This document shows, piece after piece, positions 1 to 5,249 of a DNA stretch of 9,847 bases. Within the stretch, counting starts at the first letter, position 1; each line of letters opens with the position of its first letter. Location of the stretch: contig JAKDKI010000061.1 of assembly GCA_030453435.1 (NCBI GenBank), positions 1-9,847 on the forward strand, in the 5' to 3' direction. The translations under genes and the position numbers were made by a program. Source of the DNA: Kocuria sp. GTDB taxonomy: Bacteria; Actinomycetota; Actinomycetes; Actinomycetales; Micrococcaceae. The notes under the pieces are model-generated. The model made no database searches and was not told the origin of the DNA. It saw only the letters and a list, made by a program, of their open reading frames with translations.

Positions 1-1
1 T

Positions 2-17
2 CAGTGCATCGGCACTG
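2..17. other. Short perfect hairpin upstream of the DUF3052 gene
   Basis: CAGTGC (2-7) and GCACTG (12-17) are perfect inverted copies around the 4-base loop ATCG. No T-tract follows, so this is not a classical intrinsic terminator. It lies about 40 bases before the DUF3052 start and could be the end of an upstream transcript or part of that gene's leader. No convincing -10/-35 pair is visible in bases 1-56. The context is cut by the window edge. Confidence 0.35.
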
Positions 18-56
18 TGGGCGGTAGCACGTCTACATCAAGAAGGAGTATATACG

Positions 57-473
57 GTGAGCGAGGCAAAGGCCCCCGACGAGTCCGCGGTGGACCAGCT
101 CAATTTGAAGGACGGAGACTACGTCCAGGAGTTCGGTTACGACGACGACGTCGACGCTCAGTTGCGGGACCAGATCGAGGCCACCATTGGCTCGGAGCTG
201 TTCGATGACGAGGCACAAGAAGTCGTGGACGCTGTCATCCTGTGGTGGCGCGAGGGCGACGGTGACTTGGTGGACGAACTCGTTGACGTCCAGGCCACCC
301 TCGATGAGGGCGGTGTGGTCTGGTTGTTGACTCCCAAGTCCGGCCGTGACGGTCACGTTTCTCCGGCAGACGTCCAGGACGCCGCTCCGACAGCAGGACT
401 GCACGTCACCACCACCGCTCGAGTTTCCCCCGATTGGTCCGTCACCCGGTTGGCGCCCAAGCGCAATTTCTGA
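57..473 (+). CDS. DUF3052 family protein
   Basis: A 138-aa acidic soluble protein with no signal peptide or membrane segment. I recognise it as the actinobacterial DUF3052 family (compare M. tuberculosis Rv2239c), whose function is unknown. Family-like segments are LNLKDGDYVQEFGYDDDVD (residues 15-33), DAVILWWREGDGDLVDEL (58-75) and a Gly/Pro-rich block WLLTPKSGRDGHVSPADVQD (89-108), followed by TAGL and a C-terminal strand ending in a basic tail. The GTG start is supported by AAGGAG at 43-48, eight bases upstream. It is followed after 43 bases by the ahpE-like gene. The same pairing, next to aceE (pyruvate dehydrogenase E1), is known in M. tuberculosis, so aceE may lie just outside this window (inference). 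Family assignment is fairly sure; no role can be read from the sequence. Confidence 0.88.
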   Translation: MSEAKAPDESAVDQLNLKDGDYVQEFGYDDDVDAQLRDQIEATIGSELFDDEAQEVVDAVILWWREGDGDLVDELVDVQATLDEGGVVWLLTPKSGRDGHVSPADVQDAAPTAGLHVTTTARVSPDWSVTRLAPKRNF

Positions 474-503
474 CCTCGTGCCGGAACATCAACCACTTAC
501 GCC

Positions 504-516
504 AGGAGTTGCTCCT
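504..516 (+). promoter_or_regulatory. Ribosome-binding site of ahpE inside a small hairpin
   Basis: The Shine-Dalgarno sequence AGGAG (504-508) is followed by TTG and then CTCCT (512-516), its exact reverse complement, ending directly before the ATG at 517. Spacing from AGGAG to the ATG is eight bases, so this is surely the ribosome-binding site. The mRNA could fold to hide it in a five-pair hairpin with a three-base loop. Whether the hairpin is stable enough to matter is not known. Confidence 0.55.
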
Positions 517-978
517 ATGACCTCCGTCGGGTCTCCCGCGCCGGATTTCACCCTGCCCAATCAGCACGGTGAAGCCGTGACGCTGTCGCAATTCCAGGGC
601 AGCCCCGTGGTCCTCATCTTCTTCCCGTTCGCCTTCTCGCCCGTGTGTACGAGTGAACTGTGCTACTTGCAGGATCACCCCGAGGTGTTCGAGAAGAGCA
701 ACGCCAAGGTGCTGGGCATTTCCACGGACAGCTATTTCACACTGGATGCGTTCGCGCGCCAGGAATCCTACGATTTCGAATTGCTGTCCGATTTCTGGCC
801 GCACGGTGAAGTGAGCCGTCGCTATGGCGTGCTCGCGGAGGATGGTGGCTACGCCAACCGCCACACCGTAGTGCTGGATTCGCGGGGCACGGTGGTGGAC
901 TACTTCGAGTCGGACGTCATGGAACCCCGGCAGCTGGAACGCTTCGAACAGGCACTGGCCAAGCTCGAGCAGTACTGA
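517..978 (+). CDS. ahpE: AhpE-like peroxiredoxin
   Basis: A 153-aa thioredoxin-fold peroxidase that reduces hydrogen peroxide, organic peroxides or peroxynitrite in the cytosol. The N-terminal GSPAPDFTLPNQHGE (5-19) is typical of the AhpC/TSA superfamily. The active-site motif PFAFSPVC (37-44) gives peroxidatic Cys44, and the conserved Arg is Arg115 in YANRH. The block LLSDFWPHGEVSRRYGV (89-105) closely resembles mycobacterial AhpE. Unlike that one-Cys enzyme, a second Cys49 lies in CTSELC, at the spacing seen in E. coli BCP, so it may work as an atypical two-Cys enzyme (inference). I chose ATG 517 because it has a good AGGAG and gives the normal family length; a longer reading from 346 would overlap the DUF3052 gene. 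Its TGA overlaps the ATG of the sirtuin gene by one base, implying translational coupling. Confidence 0.92.
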   Translation: MTSVGSPAPDFTLPNQHGEAVTLSQFQGSPVVLIFFPFAFSPVCTSELCYLQDHPEVFEKSNAKVLGISTDSYFTLDAFARQESYDFELLSDFWPHGEVSRRYGVLAEDGGYANRHTVVLDSRGTVVDYFESDVMEPRQLERFEQALAKLEQY

Positions 979-1892
979 TGCCGGTCCGGGTGATCCGCGC
1001 CGGATACGGTGCGCCCGTTGACGCGGCACTTTTTCCGGATCCGAACGCGCTCGACGCCGCCGCTGGGCTTCCCGCGGCGGCTTCCGCCTTGAAGGGGCGG
1101 CAATTGGCCGTCCTCACGGGCGCGGGCGTCAGCACCGATTCGGGTATTCCCGACTACCGCGGCCCGGAGGCCAAACCGCGAACACCCATGACCTATCAGG
1201 AGTTCATGGGGTCGGAGCGGATGCGGCGTCACTATTGGGCGCGTAATCAGTTCGGTTGGCATTTCGTGGCTAACGCGGAACCATCCGCGGCCCACGCAGC
1301 GCTGGCCGTTCTGGAGCGCCGGGGCATTGTGCGGGGCATCATCACGCAGAACATCGACCGGCTGCACCAGAAGGCCGGGAGCATTGATGTCCTGGACCTG
1401 CACGGAACCCATCAGAGAGTCATCTGCACCCGCTGCCGCACCAGCATTCCGCGTCATGTCGTCTCCGACCGCTTGGATGCGCTCAACCCCGGCTTCTACG
1501 ACGACGTCGCCACACGCCACGACATCGAGTACGCACCGGACGCGGACGCGACCATTGAGCACACCGAACACTTCGAAGTCCTGGACTGCCCAGTGTGTGG
1601 TGGGATCCTCAAGCCTGACGTGGTGTTCTTCGGAGAGAACGCGCCACCGGAACGCGTGCGCTATGCCAAATACATCGTTGACCGAGCTGAGGCCCTTCTG
1701 GTGGCCGGAACGTCACTGACCATAAATTCCGGCAAGCGATACGTGCGGCGCGCGGCGAATAATGGGATTCCGGTGGTGATCGTCAATCACGGCGTCACGG
1801 GCTCGGATCACCTGGCTGCGGTGAAGATCGACGCCAGCGCGGGGGATTTCCTGCGATCGCTGACAGATGAACTGCTGAGTGATCTTGATTGA
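978..1892 (+). CDS. Class II (SIRT4-like) NAD-dependent protein deacylase, Sir2 family
   Basis: A 304-aa sirtuin that uses NAD+ to remove acyl groups from lysine in proteins. Visible motifs are the NAD-binding GAGVSTDSGIPDYRG (48-62), TQNIDRLHQKAG (123-134), catalytic His142 in LHG, zinc ligands Cys150/Cys153 and Cys204/Cys207, and KPDVVFFGE (212-220). The segment RRHYWARNQFGWHF (83-96) and the overall order resemble human SIRT4, which marks class II rather than the CobB/SIRT5 type. There is no signal peptide, so it is cytosolic. The ATG overlaps the stop of ahpE by one base and has no strong Shine-Dalgarno sequence, so it probably depends on translation of the upstream gene. Substrates are unknown; for SIRT4 homologues deacylase, lipoamidase and ADP-ribosyl activities have been reported. 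It ends 32 bases before the hairpin terminator. Confidence 0.92.
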   Translation: MPVRVIRAGYGAPVDAALFPDPNALDAAAGLPAAASALKGRQLAVLTGAGVSTDSGIPDYRGPEAKPRTPMTYQEFMGSERMRRHYWARNQFGWHFVANAEPSAAHAALAVLERRGIVRGIITQNIDRLHQKAGSIDVLDLHGTHQRVICTRCRTSIPRHVVSDRLDALNPGFYDDVATRHDIEYAPDADATIEHTEHFEVLDCPVCGGILKPDVVFFGENAPPERVRYAKYIVDRAEALLVAGTSLTINSGKRYVRRAANNGIPVVIVNHGVTGSDHLAAVKIDASAGDFLRSLTDELLSDLD

Positions 1893-1924
1893 ACCCGCAT
1901 GGATACATAAACTAGGACATGAAG

Positions 1925-1968
1925 ATCCCGTTGGGAATGCGGAGGGGAAGCCGCGGTCCCAACGGGAT
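1925..1968. terminator. Bidirectional hairpin terminator between sir2 and ppgK
   Basis: ATCCCGTTGGGA (1925-1936) and TCCCAACGGGAT (1957-1968) are perfect 12-base inverted copies. The loop has its own short stem, GCGG (1939-1942) with CCGC (1951-1954). TTCTTT follows at 1968-1973 on the plus strand; there is no clear T-run on the minus side. It sits between the convergent ends of the sirtuin gene (stop at 1892) and ppgK (stop at 1985), so it probably ends both transcripts. Confidence 0.85.
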
Positions 1969-1984
1969 TCTTTACGTTCTGCAG

Positions 1985-2824
1985 TTACTTTTTCTTGTCC
2001 GGATCGATCATCGTCTTGGCAACCTGGGACTCGCGGCTCTGCTGAGCCCACAGTGCGGCGCCCACGATGCCGGCGTTATTGCGCAATTTGGCGATCTCCA
2101 CGGGCGTCTTCAGCTCCAGATACGGCACGAACTTCTCCGAGTTCTTGGACACGCCACCGCCAATGATGAACAGGGACGGGGAGAACAGGAATTCCACGTG
2201 CGAGAAGTAGCGCTGCAGACGCTTCTTGGCCCACTTCTTCCACGGCAGGTCCTCACGTTCGCGCGCGGCTGCCGAGGCCTTGGTTTCGGCATCGTGGCCG
2301 TCGATCTCCAGGTGACCCAGCTCAGCGTTGGGAACTAATTGGCCGTTGAGGATCATGGCGGATCCGATTCCGGTGCCCAGGGTGATGACCATGACCAGAC
2401 CGGTCTTGTCGCGGCCGGCACCGTAATAGGCTTCGGCGAGCCCGGCGCCGTCGGCGTCGTTGAGGGCTTCGACCTCGCGCCCGAGAGTCTCGGTCATGAG
2501 AGCATCCACGTCCGTGCCGATCCACGACTTGTCCACGTTCGCGGCGGAGAGCGCCACGCCGTCCTTGATGATGGCGGGAAACACGATGCCCACGTGTGAG
2601 TCCGGGGCCGGAGCGCCCGGGCGGGACTGCAGTTCGGCAACGATCTGCTTGACCACGTCTGCCACGGCCTCGGGGGTCGCCGGCTTGGGGGTGGGGATCC
2701 GGAACCGCTCTCCCACGAGTTCCCCGGTACTGAGATCGACGATCCCACCCTTGGTGCCGGTACCGCCGATGTCGATACCGATACCCAGTGTTGACGGGGC
2801 CTGCGATGCGTTGGTGGGGCTCAT
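1985..2824 (-). CDS. ppgK: Polyphosphate glucokinase (ROK family)
   Basis: A 279-aa cytosolic kinase that phosphorylates glucose to glucose-6-phosphate using inorganic polyphosphate or ATP (EC 2.7.1.63), linking phosphate storage to glycolysis. Motifs are the phosphate loop [12 protein letters not shown] (16-27), [10 protein letters not shown] (95-104), [11 protein letters not shown] (121-131) with the catalytic Asp, the second phosphate motif [10 protein letters not shown] (148-157), NAELGHLEI (166-174) and [11 protein letters not shown] (222-232). These match the M. tuberculosis PpgK pattern, and the Cys zinc site of other ROK sugar kinases is absent, as expected. I chose the ATG at 2824 because AGAGGA lies six bases upstream; a further in-frame ATG at 2869 lacks a good ribosome site and adds a nonconserved 15-residue tail. 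It lies 72 bases downstream of map on the same strand, probably co-transcribed. The C-terminus is lysine-rich. Confidence 0.93.
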   Translation of the reverse strand: MSPTNASQAPSTLGIGIDIGGTGTKGGIVDLSTGELVGERFRIPTPKPATPEAVADVVKQIVAELQSRPGAPAPDSHVGIVFPAIIKDGVALSAANVDKSWIGTDVDALMTETLGREVEALNDADGAGLAEAYYGAGRDKTGLVMVITLGTGIGSAMILNGQLVPNAELGHLEIDGHDAETKASAAAREREDLPWKKWAKKRLQRYFSHVEFLFSPSLFIIGGGVSKNSEKFVPYLELKTPVEIAKLRNNAGIVGAALWAQQSRESQVAKTMIDPDKKK

Positions 2825-2896
2825 GAACGGTCCTCTCGGTTCACGGTAAAACCAGGTGGGCAGGGGCATGTTCCACGCCCCAGGTGTGCGGTCAGT

Positions 2897-3793
2897 CTAC
2901 GGCAGGGTGAGGACGTCCACGCCGTCCTCGGTCACGACCATGGTGTGCTCGAACTGAGCGGTGCGGCGCTTGTCAGAGGTGGTGATGGTCCAGTCGTCGT
3001 CCCACTGGTCCCACGCGATCGAGCCCAGGGTCAGCATGGGTTCGATCGTGAAGATCATGCCCGGCCGCATCTCCGTGTTGTAGGAGGGGGCGGCGTCGTA
3101 ATGGGGGATGACCAGACCCGAGTGGAACTCGCGGCCCACGCCGTGGCCGGTGAAGTCGCGGACCACGCCGTAGTTGAAGCGCTTGGCGTACTTCTCGATG
3201 ACCCTCCCGATCACGTTGATCTCCCGCCCCGGGCGGACCGCCTTGATGGCGCGGTTGGTGGCCTCGCGGGTGCGCTCGACCAGCAGGCGGGAGTCTTCGT
3301 CCACGTTGCCCACCAGGAAGGTCGCGTTGGTGTCACCGTGCATACCGTTCTTGTACGCGGTGACGTCCAGGTTCACAATGTCCCCGTCCTCGAGCACGGT
3401 GGAATCCGGGATGCCGTGGCAGATGACCTCGTTGATGGAGGTGCAGATGGACTTGCGGAATCCGCGGTAGTCCAAGCACGAGGGGTAAGCACCGTGATCG
3501 CACATATACTCGTGTGCAATGCGGTCCAGCTCATCGGTGGTCACACCGGGCTGAGCGGCGGCACCGGCCAGTTCAAGAGCGCGAGCCGCAATGCGACCGG
3601 CCTCGCGTACCAGCTCGATTTCCTCCGCGGTGTACATGTTCGAGTCGTTGCCTTCATCGGCATCCGCGCGGCCCACGTATTCGGGGCGGGTGATCGATGC
3701 GGGAACCGTGCGGGAAGGTCCGATAATTCCCGGTTTGAGGTCCCCGACGGGAGCGGTGGATCCGGGAGCTGGGGCCAGGTTGTGCGATGTCAC
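2897..3793 (-). CDS. map: Methionine aminopeptidase, type I with N-terminal extension
   Basis: Removes the initiator Met from nascent proteins; a cytosolic two-metal hydrolase. Numbered from the chosen start it has 298 residues. The five metal ligands of the pita-bread fold are present: Asp143 (LDVTAY), Asp154 (HGDTNATF), His217 ([10 protein letters not shown]), Glu251 (TIEPM) and Glu282 (QFEHT). His126 in CHGIPDST is the usual substrate-contacting residue. The Pro-rich start ending in ITRPEYVG resembles the N-terminal extension of mycobacterial MapB (type Ic). I chose the GTG at 3793, preceded by GGAGG about 11 bases upstream; the reading frame is open further up to 3871, but that part is not family-like. 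Translation could also begin a little elsewhere, so the N-terminus is less sure than the identity. It heads an apparent map-ppgK unit. Confidence 0.93.
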   Translation of the reverse strand: MTSHNLAPAPGSTAPVGDLKPGIIGPSRTVPASITRPEYVGRADADEGNDSNMYTAEEIELVREAGRIAARALELAGAAAQPGVTTDELDRIAHEYMCDHGAYPSCLDYRGFRKSICTSINEVICHGIPDSTVLEDGDIVNLDVTAYKNGMHGDTNATFLVGNVDEDSRLLVERTREATNRAIKAVRPGREINVIGRVIEKYAKRFNYGVVRDFTGHGVGREFHSGLVIPHYDAAPSYNTEMRPGMIFTIEPMLTLGSIAWDQWDDDWTITTSDKRRTAQFEHTMVVTEDGVDVLTLP

Positions 3794-3845
3794 GGTGGGT
3801 CGTTGCCTCCAACGGGTTGAAACGATGCGCAGGTGCAGGTCCCTA

Positions 3846-3878
3846 TGCCAGCACTGCGCGGGTCTTGGCACTAGCCTA
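3846..3878. promoter_or_regulatory. Candidate divergent promoter with inverted repeat (map / small SPOR-like gene)
   Basis: TAGCCTA at 3872-3878 reads as TAGCCT on the plus strand and TAGGCT on the minus strand, both fitting the actinobacterial TAnnnT -10 pattern. The minus-strand reading would drive map with a leader of about 70 bases; the plus-strand reading would start transcription near 3884, just before the hairpins that precede the small gene. No good -35 hexamer is seen for either. TGCCA (3846-3850) and TGGCA (3866-3870) form an inverted repeat with a 15-base gap next to it, a possible protein-binding site. All by eye; moderate to low certainty. Confidence 0.35.
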
Positions 3879-3888
3879 ATCCTTAGAC

Positions 3889-3963
3889 GCTCGGAGCAGA
3901 GCCGAGCAGCAGTCCAGGGGCTTCACGCTCCGTGGACTGAACCGTCGAAGGGCGCGTAGCGCC
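3889..3963 (+). other. Three-hairpin leader before the SPOR-like gene
   Basis: Three perfect or near-perfect hairpins follow one another. First, GCTCGG (3889-3894) pairs with CCGAGC (3902-3907) over a seven-base loop. Second, CAGTCCA (3910-3916) pairs with TGGACTG (3933-3939), continued inside by GGGGC (3917-3921) with GCTCC (3927-3931) around a TTCAC loop, with one bulged base and one G-T pair. Third, GGCGC (3951-3955) pairs with GCGCC (3959-3963). The start codon follows at 3983 with GAGG at 3972-3975. There is no T-tract. I do not recognise this as a known riboswitch or RNA family. Confidence 0.45.
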
Positions 3964-3982
3964 GTGAGAGTGAGGCAATGAC

Positions 3983-4159
3983 ATGGCTGAGTACTGGTAC
4001 AACCTGTACACCAAGCAAGTGGAAGAGGGTCCCAAGGACGACTACCGCCAGCTCATGGGTCCGTACGCAACTCGTGAAGAGGCCTCGCGCGCGCTCAAGA
4101 CTGCGGCGGAGAACACCAAACGCTGGGACGACGAGGACGCTGCCTACAGGGGTGACTGA
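3983..4159 (+). CDS. Small SPOR-like protein of unknown function
   Basis: A 58-aa ORF starting MAEYWYNLYTKQVEEGPKDD and ending in an acidic, Trp-containing tail. It resembles the small single-domain proteins annotated as SPOR domain-containing in Micrococcales genomes. The opening aromatic strand (YWYNLYT), the turn with EEGP and LMGPYATREEA (24-34) followed by a helix fit half of a SPOR-type fold, but no signal peptide or membrane segment is present, so the usual peptidoglycan-binding, periplasmic role of SPOR domains is doubtful. The start is fixed by GAGG at 3972-3975 seven bases upstream and an in-frame TGA at 3971-3973. The gene stands alone, divergent from map and convergent with panB, with a strong hairpin nine bases after its stop. 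Its standard ribosome site, conserved-looking sequence and own terminator support a real gene. Confidence 0.8.
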   Translation: MAEYWYNLYTKQVEEGPKDDYRQLMGPYATREEASRALKTAAENTKRWDDEDAAYRGD

Positions 4160-4168
4160 ACCTGTCTC

Positions 4169-4207
4169 ATGCGAAGGGCCCGGATCTTCCGTCCGGGCCC
4201 TTCGCAT
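4169..4207. terminator. Perfect 16-bp hairpin terminator shared by the SPOR-like gene and panB
   Basis: ATGCGAAGGGCCCGGA (4169-4184) and TCCGGGCCCTTCGCAT (4192-4207) are exact inverted copies with a seven-base loop. It lies nine bases after the stop of the small gene and 21 bases after the stop of panB on the other strand. No T-run follows on either side, which is common for actinobacterial terminators. It most likely stops transcription from both directions. Confidence 0.85.
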
Positions 4208-4228
4208 ATCTGATCGCGGGTGGTGGAT

Positions 4229-5083
4229 TCAGCCGCGGAAGCTGTGCTCTTCGGCCGGGAACTGCCCCGATTTCACGTCGGACACATAGCTGCCCACTGC
4301 GTCACCAATAGTTTCGGACAGCTGCGCGTACTGCTTGACGAACCGGGGCATCCGCCCGGTTCGCAGACCCAACATGTCTTGCCACACAAGCACCTGACCG
4401 GTGGTGACGTTGCCAGCACCGATTCCTACGGTGGGAATCGAGAGAATCTCCTCGACCTCCTCGGCGGCATCCGCGGAGACCATTTCCAGGACCACGGCGA
4501 AGGCCCCGGCTGCCTGCACAGCCTGGGCATCGGCAACCAGTTTGGCGGCGGCGTCGCCCTTGCCCTGGACCCGGTAGCCGCCCAGCGCGTGCTCTGACTG
4601 CGGGGTGAACCCCACGTGCCCCATCACGGGGATGCCCGCGCGCACCACGGCGGCAACGTGGTCGGCCAGCTCCTCGCCGGCCTCGAGTTTGACGGCATGG
4701 GCGCCGGTTTCCTTCATGACGCGCACCGCGGAACGCACGGCCTGTTCGGGGGATTCCTCGTAGCTGCCGAACGGCAGGTCCACGACCACCAGGGCACGTT
4801 GTGCCGAGCGGGCCACCGCTGCGGCCAGGGGAATCATGTGGTCGAGGGTGACCGGGATGGTGGTTCCGTAACCCAACACGTTGTTTCCGGCGGAGTCGCC
4901 CACGAGCAAGACGTCCACGCCGGCGCCGTCGAAAATAGCGGCCGTCAAGGAGTCGTAGCTGGTGAGCATGGCGATTTTCTCACCCTGCGCCTTGGCTCGC
5001 TGCAAATGCACCGTGCGCACGCGGGTCACGTCGCTGAGCGAGGGGGTCTTGGCGGCCTGGTCTGACTGGGGCGTAGCGGTCAT
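4229..5083 (-). CDS. panB: 3-methyl-2-oxobutanoate hydroxymethyltransferase
   Basis: Ketopantoate hydroxymethyltransferase (EC 2.1.2.11) makes 2-dehydropantoate from 3-methyl-2-oxobutanoate and methylene-tetrahydrofolate, the first committed step towards pantothenate and coenzyme A; cytosolic. The 284-aa length is normal for the family. Visible features are MLTSYD (39-44), the metal-binding Asp63-Ser64 in [12 protein letters not shown], Asp102 (VVDLPFGSY), Glu134 (VKLEAG), GHVGFTPQ (155-162) and the catalytic Glu200 in VLEMVSAD. The ATG at 5083 is preceded by GGAG, but only two bases separate the two, which is unusually close; the GTG codons at residues 19, 22 and 25 lack ribosome sites. No panC or panD is adjacent. 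It diverges from glnA2 and converges with the small SPOR-like gene. The panB-glnA2-glnE grouping is also seen in mycobacteria. Confidence 0.95.
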   Translation of the reverse strand: MTATPQSDQAAKTPSLSDVTRVRTVHLQRAKAQGEKIAMLTSYDSLTAAIFDGAGVDVLLVGDSAGNNVLGYGTTIPVTLDHMIPLAAAVARSAQRALVVVDLPFGSYEESPEQAVRSAVRVMKETGAHAVKLEAGEELADHVAAVVRAGIPVMGHVGFTPQSEHALGGYRVQGKGDAAAKLVADAQAVQAAGAFAVVLEMVSADAAEEVEEILSIPTVGIGAGNVTTGQVLVWQDMLGLRTGRMPRFVKQYAQLSETIGDAVGSYVSDVKSGQFPAEEHSFRG

Positions 5084-5182
5084 TTCTCCAGGGTACCGCC
5101 GACGACGCCGCGCTTGCGGGGATCCCGCTCGTCGCGTCTGCGTGTGGGGACCTGCCGTTAGAGTTGGGGTAGCGGCTCACCT

Positions 5183-5198
5183 GTGACGGAGACGTCAC
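5183..5198. promoter_or_regulatory. Inverted repeat in the panB-glnA2 intergenic region, candidate operator
   Basis: GTGACG (5183-5188) and CGTCAC (5193-5198) are exact inverted copies with a four-base spacer. Read as GTGAC, six bases, GTCAC, it partly resembles the spaced half-sites of the actinobacterial nitrogen regulator GlnR (gTnAC-n6-GaAAC), and a GAAAC occurs at 5217-5221. The match is imperfect and the further spacing is off by one base. TAGAGT at 5159-5164 could be a -10 for glnA2, without a clear -35. The rest of 5084-5249 shows nothing else I can support. Confidence 0.35.
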
Positions 5199-5249
5199 CG
5201 GGTCGCGAGCACAACCGAAACACGGACGAGACACACGAGGTGGCCCCAC

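Noticed and set aside
346..516. Longer N-terminus for the peroxiredoxin, starting inside the DUF3052 gene
   Set aside because: The extra residues are not family-like, and ATG 517 has a proper ribosome site and gives the normal length.
900..1571. A 223-codon open frame on the minus strand across ahpE and the sirtuin gene
   Set aside because: It runs opposite two well-supported genes and shows no recognisable motif or ribosome site.
2825..2869. Longer start for PpgK at 2869
   Set aside because: There is no good ribosome site there, while AGAGGA is well placed for the ATG at 2824.
2863..2881. GGGGC/GCCCC hairpin between map and ppgK as a terminator
   Set aside because: The stem has only five pairs and no adjacent T-run, and the two genes look co-transcribed; a chance GC-rich match is more likely.
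2945..3820. A 291-codon open frame on the plus strand opposite map
   Set aside because: It is an antisense shadow: map on the other strand has full metal-ligand motifs, and this translation is low-complexity Val/Gly/Asp/Arg with no family resemblance.
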